From: Hippopus hippopus
Lineage: Eukaryota; Mollusca; Bivalvia; Cardiida; Cardiidae
Reading direction: 5' to 3'
Assembly (NCBI GenBank): GCA_946811185.2
Contig: OX328109.1
Location: 19,318,255-19,382,254 of the forward strand
Length of the DNA stretch: 64,000 nucleotides
Below are positions 52,401-56,173 of this stretch, in pieces. The notes below the pieces were generated by a model. That model worked only from the letters and a program-made list of their open reading frames with translations, ran no database searches and was not told the origin of the DNA. Made by a program: the position numbers and the translations under genes. How positions within the stretch are numbered: position 1 is the first letter of the stretch; the number at the start of each line of letters is the position of its first letter.

Positions 52401-54657
52401 CTTTTTTCCCAAAAATTGGGAAGGGGCCTTAGCCTTTCATTTTGGGATATTCAAGCGCGACTTTGGCCAAATTGGGAAAAAGCAGACTGACTTTCAACAT
52501 ACATCAATAAAACAAATTAATGGCACTGTACATACATACAGTAAATAGAAAGGTGCAACAATTTAATAATTGAAGAAGATTGAACAGTTACACTGTAACT
52601 GCTTAAACCATGGCCAAATATCTCAGTGTTTGCCCTTACAGCCCTTTTTAACACTATTGTTGTACACCCATGGGTGCCGGAGTTAATACTTCAGCAAAAC
52701 TGCTTATCAGCCATCATGTGATACAAGGGAATCATTATCTGTGGAAGTTAAAAGGCTAGGCTTGGATATTGTGTCTGGAGATGTAGAGTTTGCATCATGT
52801 GCAGTGATAATAATTGTTTAAGTTTCAGACAACGGGAGATCGGCGATGTCCAACAGACCCGCCACTTCAGATTGATACTCAGTATGCCGAGATTTGATTA
52901 CCTGCAGATCGATCTGCAAAGAATTTGAATGTTTTATGCCGAAAGTAAAAAGGCTGCGCTGGTCTTTATCGTCTACAGCCCTTTTAACAAACTTTTTGTA
53001 ATGTTTCCCGGTTCTTGACATGTTTTACTTAAATACGGCGTGTTTGGTTTTCTTTCAAATACGTTTACTGCAACCGAGTAAGAATGTGTTCCACAGTGTT
53101 AAATTCAGACAACTTCTTTTGTCAGCTGCAAGTTTTTGCGAACGACAAGAAAGAATTTAATATTGAATGATAGGGAAATGACAACCGCGTCAAGTCTACG
53201 TGCGGTGTTATAATAATGTGCAAAAAAAATAACTCTTTTCAGTTATTGTTGCCTCCATTAAACAAACCAAATGGCACCAAGAAACCACAACATTTCGGCC
53301 GTACTGCAGCGCAGTCAAACTTTAAAAAAGCCTGGGTAGGCGATAAAATCAGAGTCGGCCAAATTTTGGTTTTGATTCCAGATATCAGGGAATAGTTTAT
53401 CATAATTCAATTTAAAAATGTTCTTGTTTACGAAGTGAGACGGAGAGAACATTTCCATTTCACAAGGATAATGTTATATAATACAGATCTTTACTTTCAA
53501 TTTCCCCCTCGTTTTCTACTCGTCCGCAGACGAGTAGACTGGAAAAAGCCACTTGTCCGACGTCAAATTTACCCGAGTCGGACGTAGGATTTCCGCACCC
53601 CTGAATGTAACAAAGTAGTGGACAGTGTAGATCCAAGATCAGACTGCACGTTCTGTGCAGTCTGATCTTGATCTACATTGTCTGCAAAAACAACTTAACT
53701 CGGTTCCAGTGCTTTATGGGTTAAGAACAGAGGGTCGCTGGTTCGATCCCAAGCTCTGCCAATTTCTTTTCAAGGATTGATGATAATCATTGCGGCAGGA
53801 TTTATTCCTCTCTCACCACTGACCATTGTTTCAACAATGATTATTTCGGAAAGCAGAAAGTGACTTGGAAATAATATTGTGCAGAGTACTGGTGGAACTC
53901 CAGGAAAGCATGCATGGATAGGGGCACTAGCTGCCAAAGAAGTAACTGAAATAATGTTAAAAATGACGTTAAACACCATGCAATCAATCAATCAAGCAAT
54001 CCTTGGGCAAGACATTTCTGAGTGTATTATTCAGCAGCCTAAGAGCATAAATCTCTTACCCTGGGATAACCCATCGACCTTTTGGAGAACTACAGCAATT
54101 GGATCATCCTCATACCACTGTCGAAATTTCTGCATATCTTCATCATTTCTTGAAATCTGACGATTCTTAAAATTCTCCAGCACCCCCTTCATATCTTGAG
54201 TGAATTCTTCTTTGTCAATAAACTTACAACATCTTTCCACCACAACCTCAATTACCCCAACAAAGTGTTGAAACTGAGTAGTGTCAATGTTTGTATTTCC
54301 CGCATGATACACTTCATTTCTGATATGTTTGAGTTGATTCAAGTCTTGTTTAAGTTGATCATCATGTGTACAAGATGACATCACAAGACAAAGAAGGCTT
54401 AGATCCCATTCATCTATATTAGTGTCCTTGTGCCTTCCTGGGAAGAGTTTATCTTTCTGCTCCCTTCGAACTTGAGACAGTTTTGTCATGTTAGCGTACA
54501 GGAATTCATCCAGAGACCAAACACTGGAACCTTGGCCATGGTCCGGAGGTTTGGAGAGCTCCACATGCTTTTCTACCAGTGCCCTGGCCAATTTTGTGCA
54601 CCCATTTGCAAGAAAGTAGACCAAGCGTATATGTTTCTCACCAAAGTCGTCCCCCAT
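19028..54657 (-). CDS. HEPN(DZIP3-type)-TRADD-N-like-STAT fusion protein, 21 coding exons
   Basis: Predicted 1,261-residue protein assembled from 21 exons (54657-54060, 49052-48972, 47104-46712, 46007-45660, 44654-44583, 42633-42581, 40489-40424, 39208-39115, 37107-36968, 34419-34271, 33708-33544, 31816-31742, 30610-30304, 27493-27401, 26424-26286, 25420-25368, 24281-24184, 23383-23205, 22083-21904, 20667-20601, 19463-19028). Every junction is AG/GT and every phase matches; the total is 3,786 bases. The start is chosen because an in-frame TAA precedes it at 54673-54675, in the same exon. Order: HEPN of the DZIP3 type (about 1-195, RNEVYH at 113-118); linker; two TRADD-N-like segments (about 293-357 and 414-473); STAT coiled coil (about 500-700); DNA-binding domain (about 715-880); linker (about 880-975); SH2 (about 976-1090, Arg1004 in FLLRFSD); Tyr1101 in NGYVGRQD; Ser/Pro-rich tail. 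STATs are latent cytoplasmic factors that dimerise through pTyr-SH2 contacts and enter the nucleus. No STAT N-domain is recognisable. Inference: an immune receptor-like front end fused to a STAT effector. Confidence 0.88.
19488..19721 (-). mobile_element. P1 MITE in intron 20
   Basis: TTAACCCTTTACCAAACAAT at the left and TTTGGGAAAGAGTTAA at the right. It starts 25 bases from the acceptor of exon 21. Its opposite-orientation neighbour starts 10 bases further right. Confidence 0.85.
19731..19930 (+). mobile_element. P1 MITE, diverged, opposite orientation to neighbour
   Basis: TTAACTCTTTACTAGACAAC at the left; the distal end is eroded. Confidence 0.6.
20330..20558 (+). mobile_element. P1 MITE in intron 20
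   Basis: TTAACCCTTTACAAAACGAC at the left and TGTGTGGTAAAGAGTTAA at the right. Ends 43 bases before the donor of exon 20. Confidence 0.85.
20601..20667 (-). CDS. exon 20: activation tyrosine segment (residues 1095-1116)
   Basis: 67 bases, phase 1 to phase 2. DRGLNGYVGRQDVFII resembles the conserved GYV tyrosine segment after the SH2, closest in look to STAT5 (GYVKPQ). Tyr1101 is the predicted JAK-type phosphorylation site. Acceptor TCACTATTTCAG, donor TGCT|GTAAGT. Confidence 0.85.
20886..21114 (+). mobile_element. P1 MITE in intron 19
   Basis: TTACTTCTTTATCAAATGGC at the left and TGTGTGGTAAAGGGTTAA at the right. A further degraded P1 half follows directly from the shared TTAA at 21111 to about 21380. 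Confidence 0.8.
21904..22083 (-). CDS. exon 19: STAT SH2 domain, C-terminal half (residues 1035-1094)
   Basis: 180 bases, phase 1 to phase 1. LRSRSLANILKES and NHIYRFVFPGDRKRDDCF match the SL...I......LYP...K..AF block of STAT SH2 domains. Acceptor GTTTGCTTGCAG, donor GAAG|GTACAA. A partial copy of this exon lies in the upstream intron at about 22188-22272. Confidence 0.9.
22188..22272 (-). pseudogene. partial duplicate of STAT exon 19 (pseudo-exon)
   Basis: On the minus strand, TTTGCTTGCAAGTGTAATTA and the following about 80 bases align with the acceptor and 5' part of exon 19 (TTTGCTTGCAGGTGTAATTT). Translated, VITGTIGLETIKVTNYRKLH compares with VIFTRLEAIEVANHTKLR, with one extra codon and no stop. 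The acceptor CAG has become CAAG and there is no GT donor where the similarity ends, so it is probably not used. Confidence 0.75.
22280..22745. repeat. clam-type repeat with GACAGACAGA tract
   Basis: Two tandem diverged units of the type GACCTTTGACCCATGTGACC ... AAGTTTCAGGGTCCAAGGTC, then GGACAGATGGATGGACAGAC and a closing CCCCCCTC...GGGGGGTATAA. This is a non-coding dispersed repeat in intron 18 (inference from form). Confidence 0.65.
23205..23383 (-). CDS. exon 18: STAT SH2 domain, pTyr-binding half (residues 975-1034)
   Basis: 179 bases, phase 2 to phase 1. LIEGFVSRGDVERM and SGTFLLRFSDNHITD are the start and the phosphotyrosine pocket of a STAT SH2; the key Arg is residue 1004. Acceptor TTACTTTGTAG. 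The donor GAAAG|GTTGGT is chosen because it joins the next exon in phase; the frame reads on to a stop at 23170 if unspliced. Confidence 0.93.
24184..24281 (-). CDS. exon 17: linker to SH2 (residues 943-974)
   Basis: 98 bases, phase 0 to phase 2. CTFSFWKWFLGNYNLVDAYL and RPYWQDG match the F.FW.W......L....L...W.DG block just before the STAT SH2 domain. Acceptor TATTTCAACAG, donor ATGG|GTAAGC. Confidence 0.92.
25368..25420 (-). CDS. exon 16: STAT linker domain (residues 925-942)
   Basis: 53 bases, phase 1 to phase 0. Encodes SEHVPNNTPVTLKRFCY, equal to the LLG...PWTRFCKE step of STATs. It was found because exons 15 and 17 do not join in phase without it. Acceptor TTACATTTCAG, donor TTAT|GTAAGT. 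Confidence 0.88.
26286..26424 (-). CDS. exon 15: STAT linker domain (residues 879-924)
   Basis: 139 bases, phase 0 to phase 1. LQWSHVAEMLKTKF and LTEGNLTHLKRRLLG correspond to the linker block (W..L...L...F ... L.....L...LLG) of STATs. Acceptor CATTTTCAG, donor CTTG|GTATGT. Confidence 0.9.
26767..26980 (+). pseudogene. possible transposase N-terminal fragment (hAT/BED type)
   Basis: The plus frame MKQKMPFPAKQKEHSQSFQD then QWLKHPAFKD resembles the N-terminal zinc-finger region of hAT-related proteins, where a Trp normally follows KD; here it is TGA. It lies in intron 14 of the STAT fusion gene. The minus strand also has an exon-like open frame (see rejected). Weak call. Confidence 0.3.
27401..27493 (-). 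CDS. exon 14: STAT DNA-binding domain, LSLPVVV motif (residues 848-878)
   Basis: 93 bases, phase 0 to phase 0. TLSLPVVVTTDPRQ followed by CALASVMWHCY matches the LSLPxVVxxxxxQ...A.xxW block that is diagnostic of STATs. Acceptor TGTATTTCAG, donor TGTT|GTAAGT. Confidence 0.92.
27642..27803. mobile_element. P5 palindrome MITE, diverged
   Basis: GTATTCACCAATCATTCTTA at the left and TTCTTAAGAATGCTTTGGAA at the right, with GGTTTAGCCAATCAGAAGTT in the middle. One arm is shorter than in the 13721 copy. Confidence 0.7.
27903..28129 (+). mobile_element. P1 MITE in intron 13
   Basis: TTAACTCTTTATCAAGCAAC at the left and TGTGTGGTATAGGGTTAA at the right, centre diverged. Confidence 0.8.
28140..29300. 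repeat. degenerate tandem block of about 145-base units
   Basis: Five to six diverged units, each with GCTATAATTTGAA, TGGTAGAGGTCCAT, ATGCCAAATTTGGTAG and TCACTATATAAGTCCATGT type segments, then an ACACACAGGCACACATACAT tail. A related block is at 35260-35895. No coding capacity. Confidence 0.7.
29625..29868. repeat. P3 inverted-repeat element in intron 13
   Basis: AGCCATGCTCTGGCAAAAGA at the left and TTCATAGAGCATGGCCCAT at the right, with the inner dyad at about 29778-29812. Confidence 0.75.
30304..30610 (-). CDS. exon 13: STAT DNA-binding domain (residues 745-847)
   Basis: 307 bases, phase 2 to phase 0. Starts FLALNKTDLRGVTVKAICLK and ends YRFVFFTSIEGRKFW. It fills the beta-rich part of the domain; sequence identity to vertebrate STATs is low here. 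Acceptor TTTTTTCTTCAG, donor TTGG|GTATGA. Confidence 0.88.
31742..31816 (-). CDS. exon 12: STAT DNA-binding domain (residues 720-744)
   Basis: 75 bases, phase 2 to phase 2. Phase continuity selects the frame STFMVTNQSSYCIRLHKNQM. A second open frame across the exon is ruled out by phase. Acceptor TTTGTTTCAG, donor TCAG|GTAAGA. Confidence 0.85.
32268..32475 (-). mobile_element. P1 MITE, diverged, in intron 11
   Basis: CTAACCCTGTACCAAATGAT at the left and GGTTCGTAAAGAGTTAA at the right. Confidence 0.65.
33350..33510. mobile_element. short non-coding element with ATACCCCCGCC-like ends
   Basis: TAATACCCCCGCCAGC at the left and TTGCTGGGGTATAATAATC at the right, around a GGACGGACAGAGGGACGGAC tract. 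Lies in intron 11. Confidence 0.6.
33544..33708 (-). CDS. exon 11: end of coiled coil into DNA-binding domain (residues 665-719)
   Basis: 165 bases, phase 2 to phase 2. DIVRWKQLE matches the position of the EWKRRQQ-type motif of STATs, and SSAYHYMQTTFHDFVKR corresponds to the FQQLIQSSFVVE-type entry into the DNA-binding domain. Acceptor TTTTTTTCAG, donor AAAG|GTAGAT. Confidence 0.88.
34271..34419 (-). CDS. exon 10: coiled coil (residues 616-664)
   Basis: 149 bases, phase 0 to phase 2. Encodes LRDILQKIKDALGSVLPDLK and EQAELAKKYIEFMSSEIAEI. Acceptor TAATTATACAG, donor CTTG|GTGTGT. Confidence 0.85.
34683..34890 (-). mobile_element. SINE-B copy, 5' truncated
   Basis: Shares CATGTGTTTCCTGG, GCTGACACAACTTTC, GTCACTAACTACTTTTCTCAC and GGTGAGAGGCGG with the fuller copy at 58141-58412. 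A second copy follows at 34925-35165, so the pair is in tandem in intron 9. Confidence 0.65.
34925..35165 (-). mobile_element. SINE-B copy, truncated, tandem with previous
   Basis: Same segments as 34683-34890 (GCATGTGTTTCCTGG, GAGGTGAGAGGCAG). Both are preceded by the same ATTAAATTTGTTTGTATTG-like sequence, suggesting local duplication. Confidence 0.65.
35260..35895. repeat. degenerate tandem block, same unit as 28140-29300
   Basis: Three or four diverged units with TTTCACTATATAAGTC and GGTAGAGGTCTA segments, ending in GTTGCTATGGCAACCAGAGT. Confidence 0.65.
36080..36340. mobile_element. P4 inverted-repeat element, best copy
   Basis: Ends GTTTGCAACACGCGAAAAGA and CCTTTTCGCGTGTTGCAGGC. Inner dyads TCGGATCAGCCTGCGCAG/TCCGCGCAGGCTAATCCGA and their inverse make a double hairpin within long terminal inverted repeats. 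In intron 9. Confidence 0.85.
36391..36651. mobile_element. P4-related inverted-repeat element
   Basis: Ends TGTGACCCGTAACGTAAAAA and the inverse (TTTTTGCGTGACAGGTCACA). The inner dyad is ACCCTGGTCAGACTGCGCAA/TTCGCGCAGTCTGACCAGGG. It follows the previous element by about 50 bases. Confidence 0.8.
36968..37107 (-). CDS. exon 9: coiled coil (residues 569-615)
   Basis: 140 bases, phase 1 to phase 0. Encodes KDMAEKKQSLHEAVSECNRD and FEDTVVAMKK, a long helix consistent with the STAT four-helix coiled coil. Acceptor TTTTGTTTTAG, donor AAAG|GTACAG. Confidence 0.85.
39115..39208 (-). CDS. exon 8: coiled coil (residues 538-568)
   Basis: 94 bases, phase 0 to phase 1. Encodes EFQDTLGTLATYLGKLDNKI and a charged end, with heptad-like spacing. 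Acceptor TGTTTTGTAG, donor AGAG|GTATTA. Confidence 0.85.
39220..39486. repeat. P3 inverted-repeat element beside exon 8
   Basis: TGAGCAATGCTCTGTTG at the left and TTTTGCCAGAGCATAGCCCA at the right. Starts about 12 bases upstream of the exon 8 acceptor, so it probably supplies the branch-point region. Confidence 0.7.
39797..40034 (-). mobile_element. SINE-A copy (tRNA-headed), diverged
   Basis: Reverse orientation. Contains CTTTGCACAATACTGTCCCC, GAGGGATGAATCCTGTCAC and a degraded B-box region near 40015 (inverse of GTTTCAAGTCCC). Confidence 0.6.
40174..40358 (+). mobile_element. P1 MITE lacking one hairpin arm
   Basis: TTAACCCTTTACCACACGAC at the left and TGTGTGGTAAAGGGTTAA at the right. After GGAGAAAATGCTGG the right arm is missing, as expected from a deletion at a hairpin. 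Confidence 0.8.
40424..40489 (-). CDS. exon 7: start of STAT coiled-coil region (residues 516-537)
   Basis: 66 bases, phase 0 to phase 0. Encodes QYTPDADNTISGRVKSLCHA. Acceptor ATAATTTTCAG, donor CCAG|GTAAAC. Confidence 0.8.
41090..41760. other. unassigned stretch with scattered open frames
   Basis: Lies in intron 6. Short open frames occur on both strands, for example plus-strand IAERRGKRHDPTNRRVCHF after a TTTCAG at about 41461, which has the look of a retroelement C-terminus. No exon of the STAT fusion gene fits here in phase. Probably an old transposon. Confidence 0.3.
42581..42633 (-). CDS. exon 6: linker (residues 498-515)
   Basis: 53 bases, phase 1 to phase 0. Encodes EGSFDHESWTKAADMQK. 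Acceptor AAATCTTTCAG and a strong donor AAAA|GTAAGT. Confidence 0.8.
42883..43114 (+). mobile_element. P1 MITE in intron 5, tandem with a degraded copy
   Basis: TTAACCCTATACCAAATGAC at the left and TTTGGTAAAAGATTTAA at the right. A degraded P1 copy at about 42680-42886 shares its terminal TTAA. Confidence 0.75.
44323..44551 (-). mobile_element. P1 MITE in intron 5, near complete
   Basis: TTAACCCTTTACTGCACGAT at the left and TCTAGAGAAGAGTTAA at the right. The central hairpin AGAAAATGCTGGTAACCAGC is intact. It ends 32 bases from the exon 5 donor. Confidence 0.85.
44583..44654 (-). CDS. exon 5: charged linker (residues 474-497)
   Basis: 72 bases, phase 1 to phase 1. Encodes ELFRKVKRQFQADQRMDEDE and a few more acidic residues. 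Acceptor ATATTTCAG. The donor GAAG|GTTGAT is weaker than the others. A P1 MITE ends only 32 bases downstream of the donor. Confidence 0.75.
44732..44961 (+). mobile_element. P1 MITE in intron 4
   Basis: TTAACTCTTTACTGTACAAC at the left and TTGTGCGGTAAAGGATTAA at the right. A half copy of the P1 right part follows directly (44958-45060). Confidence 0.8.
45660..46007 (-). CDS. exon 4: second TRADD-N-like segment (residues 358-473)
   Basis: Phase 1 at both ends. THIRLQIQPTTFCQAENLWE followed by AFQSGSFNKKLEKLAEAF and FDMDELRITG resembles the TRADD-N segment of exon 3 in the LW-(x)4-6-GxL/F spacing, so the two may be tandem duplicates. Acceptor ATTCTTCACAG, donor GAAG|GTACAT. Confidence 0.8.
46712..47104 (-). 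CDS. exon 3: first TRADD-N-like segment (residues 227-357)
   Basis: Phase 1 at both ends. The second half, VNLKIKCPSYKNMRALWEDC to ITQFELYRCMEAI, follows the TRADD-N pattern: a beta strand, LW...SGxL...F, then a second strand and a closing helix. The first half is helical and unassigned. Acceptor TTCCACTTCAG, donor ATAG|GTATGT. The domain name is by eye and moderately sure; the exon itself is well supported. Confidence 0.8.
47196..47381. mobile_element. P5 palindrome MITE, diverged, in intron 2
   Basis: GTGTTCATCAACCATTCTAA at the left and TTGGAATTGTTGGTGAATAC at the right. Confidence 0.7.
47960..48243 (+). mobile_element. SINE-A copy (tRNA-headed)
   Basis: A tRNA-like head has a B-box, GGTTCGAATCC, at about 47997-48007. 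The body carries GGACTGATGATAGTCATGGC, GGATTCATTCCTCTCTCAAC and GTGCACTGGCTGCCATGATA. Diverged copies lie at 53716-53992, 57262-57595 (minus) and 39797-40034 (minus). It is a Pol III retroposon, not a tRNA gene. Confidence 0.75.
48749..48944 (+). mobile_element. P1 MITE with collapsed centre, in intron 2
   Basis: TTAACTCTTTACCAAACGGC at the left and AACAAGGGTTAA at the right. The hairpin loop is deleted (GGAGAAAATCCCACAATG). Confidence 0.75.
48972..49052 (-). CDS. exon 2: linker helix (residues 200-226)
   Basis: Phase 1 at both ends. Encodes NQLLMNKMDELLNLVKSMG and more, a likely amphipathic helix joining the HEPN and TRADD-N-like parts. Acceptor TTTACACAG and donor CCAG|GTAACT. A P3 repeat starts about 19 bases from the acceptor, inside the intron. 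Confidence 0.85.
49071..49312. repeat. P3 inverted-repeat element, truncated
   Basis: TGAGACATGCTCTGTAAAAA at the left. The right end merges into a P1 copy at about 49310. Starts 19 bases upstream of exon 2. Confidence 0.65.
49397..50000 (+). mobile_element. degraded mariner relic inserted in a P1 MITE
   Basis: Left terminus TACGAGGGTCGTTCATTTAA sits within a P1 copy (49310-49396) directly after CCAGCATTTTCTCCTTTT. Translated pieces WYNKFKDDRTYLKDAPCPGQ and LTDEQKATRVKMAKILLEKY match the N-terminal and linker regions of a mariner transposase, with stops and frameshifts between them. No right terminus was found. The right limit given is approximate. Confidence 0.7.
50255..50719. repeat. tandem duplication of a 232-base unit
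   Basis: Two adjacent copies, 50255-50486 and 50487-50719, nearly identical along their length, from AACCCTTGGTTACAAC to AATAAATACAAAAGGTA. The few differences indicate recent origin. Confidence 0.9.
50777..51670 (-). pseudogene. retroelement relic with a GIY-YIG-like region
   Basis: Minus-strand pieces: a Ser/Thr-rich frame at 51341-51670, then after stops PRGLQPKIRLRIQDNKFMKE near 51150-51215, then CKLRGHCTTKNVIYLLICKQ and CDKQYVGETKREF at about 50860-50960. The C..C..VIYLLIC..C...YVGET pattern is the GIY-YIG nuclease start as seen at the C-terminus of Penelope-like and related elements. Stops and a frame loss mark it as dead. It is inside intron 1 of the STAT fusion gene. Confidence 0.6.
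52151..53603. mobile_element. hAT-like element with degraded interior
   Basis: Ends are TAGGGGTGTGGAAATCTT and, on the minus strand at the right, CAGGGGTGCGGAAATCCT, a hAT-like CAGGGGTG terminus with one mutation at the left. The flanks AATATGTA and AATGTAAC are only partly alike, so the 8-base target duplication is not certain. Near both ends the motif ACTTGTCC (or ACTCGTCC) recurs several times in both directions, as transposase-binding subterminal repeats do. A short minus-strand frame at 52818-53021 is what is left of coding sequence. Confidence 0.65.
52818..53021 (-). pseudogene. remnant frame inside the hAT-like element
   Basis: About 67 residues, MSRTGKHYKKFVKRAVDDKD then SLFTFGIKHS, which could be the N-terminus of a hAT-type transposase. 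It ends at a stop and nothing catalytic follows. Confidence 0.4.
53619..53686. repeat. P2 short dyad, near perfect
   Basis: TGGACAGTGTAGATCCAAGA pairs with the inverse TCTTGATCTACATTGTCTGC across a CACGTTCTGTG loop. It lies 15 bases beyond the hAT-like element. Confidence 0.8.
53716..53992 (+). mobile_element. SINE-A copy ending in AATC repeats
   Basis: B-box GGTTCGATCCC at about 53741, body GGATTTATTCCTCTCTCACC, tail CAATCAATCAATCAAGCAAT at 53982-54001. The tail lies about 60 bases from the exon 1 donor. Confidence 0.75.
54060..54657 (-). CDS. exon 1: HEPN domain, DZIP3 type (residues 1-199)
   Basis: All-alpha domain. LWSLDEFLYANMTKL-like start (here SVWSLDEFLY), LFPGRHKDTNIDEWDLSLLC and HIRNEVYHAG follow the pattern of the HEPN domain found in DZIP3 and in many molluscan proteins. 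RNEVYH fits the Rx4-6H motif of HEPN ribonucleases, so catalytic potential is retained (inference). The donor is CAGG|GTAAGA. The exon begins at 54676 after a T-rich acceptor ending in CAG, leaving a 19-base UTR. An out-of-frame upstream ATG at 54668 overlaps the start. Confidence 0.85.
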
Positions 54658-54716
54658 ACTGACCTCATGTGGTTATCTGTTTCATAGACAAAAAAAAATG
54701 AATTTGATCTAGATCT

Positions 54717-54935
54717 AACTCTTCCAGACAACAAAATTTAGGACTTATCAATATTTATAAAGGACTCAGCCAATGTCAAATTAAATTTGGTCTGAATAAG
54801 AGGATTTGCCCTGGAAAAGGTAGAAAACAATGTGTGAAAAGGAGAAAATGCTGGTTACCAGCATTTTCTCCTTTTCCCACATTGTTTTCATAAGCATTCT
54901 TCTTCAGTGAAGATAAAGTTTTGTAATACATGTAC
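54717..54935 (+). mobile_element. P1 MITE just upstream of STAT fusion exon 1
   Basis: CTAACTCTTCCAGACAACAA at the left; the central hairpin is well kept (AGAAAATGCTGGTTACCAGC). The right end is degraded. It starts about 40 bases upstream of the exon 1 acceptor. Confidence 0.75.
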
Positions 54936-55387
54936 ACATATCTGAGATCAAACTAATTACCTGCTTCAAACCTGCTTCAAACCCACTTCATGGATCATCC
55001 ACATACATGAATTTATTCTTTACCAAACAATCAAGAGTTTGAGGAAGGCTTTTGCAAACAATATGGCAAAATGGAGAAAATGCTGGTAACAATTTTCTCC
55101 TTCCCCACATTGTTTTCAACCCTTTTAAAGAAAAATTCCATAATTTGAACAACATTTGCTTTGTTGTCTGCGAATGATCTCGATCTGGACAAGTATAAAA
55201 TCTTGGATTGTGCAAAGAGTTAAGGTTCAATAAAGGAAGCGTGTGTCTCACGTGATATCAGATTTTCTGAAAGTCGTCAAATATATCATAATGATGATAA
55301 TTTCATTGAATTTTGATGAACATTATGCAGAAAATGTGACAAAAAAACCCTTTAGATTTTTATAAGATTTAACTTTGTGACCCTCGG

Positions 55388-55425
55388 TTCGACCAGGGAT
55401 CGTATATACGATCCCTGGTTCGACT
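55388..55425. repeat. near-perfect palindrome
   Basis: GACCAGGGATCGTATATACG runs into its inverse ATCCCTGGTTCGAC. The arms are about 17 bases with no loop. Confidence 0.8.
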
Positions 55426-56055
55426 TGATGTTCAAAAGCTTTGTTCAAACTTGTCCAATGGAACTAGATCTATTACCTATACGGTGGCTTACTCCGATGC
55501 TATTTTTTCTTGTTTGAGCGGAGAAACAATCACGGAATAACTTCGGAGCAACCCTTCAGACTGACGGCAGTCTAAAATATTACCATAACAAACGTTCTTG
55601 CCAAAATACATGAAAAAAATATGACTGTCACATTCTCACTAAAGCTGACTCATGTTTGAACTCATCGAAATAATATAGAATCAAAACAAACACACTAATA
55701 AAGTTTCATTTAAAGTCATTGTTATGAAAACACTTTACCTAGATCTAGATTTATATGGTTTTAATCCTAGATATATAGTAAACGATGAACATGTATAACA
55801 AATGGGCATTTTAAAACCCTGCCTAATGATAAGATCTAATATTGTGAGCTTTAAGTCATCATTAAACTAGTCTGTGGTTTCATGGAAATCCTGACCTCTC
55901 AAATACATTGTATTTCTGGGAAAAACTAACAGGTAAGGGAAGATCATTAAAGCGATTTTTGGAAAACGCATGGTCTAATTGATTACGGAGAAAAACGAAA
56001 GTGAACCATTAGAATCATTCGGCAATCCTCGGCTGATCCGTTGATCAAAACAAGA

Positions 56056-56173
56056 CACTCGTCACAACTCGGCCGATTCCGTACCTACATATGGCTCCCA
56101 TCACCCGAGGTATGCCGAATGCAAAACAAGATAGTTAGATGTAGTTACGGAATCGGCCGAGTTATGACGAGTG
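56056..56173. repeat. 118-base inverted repeat (CACTCGTCACAACTCGGCCG arms)
   Basis: Arms of about 35 bases differ at two or three sites. The left arm reads CACTCGTCACAACTCGGCCG and the right arm is its inverse (CGGCCGAGTTATGACGAGTG). The unpaired middle is about 45 bases. It is in the interval between the two divergent genes. Confidence 0.8.
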
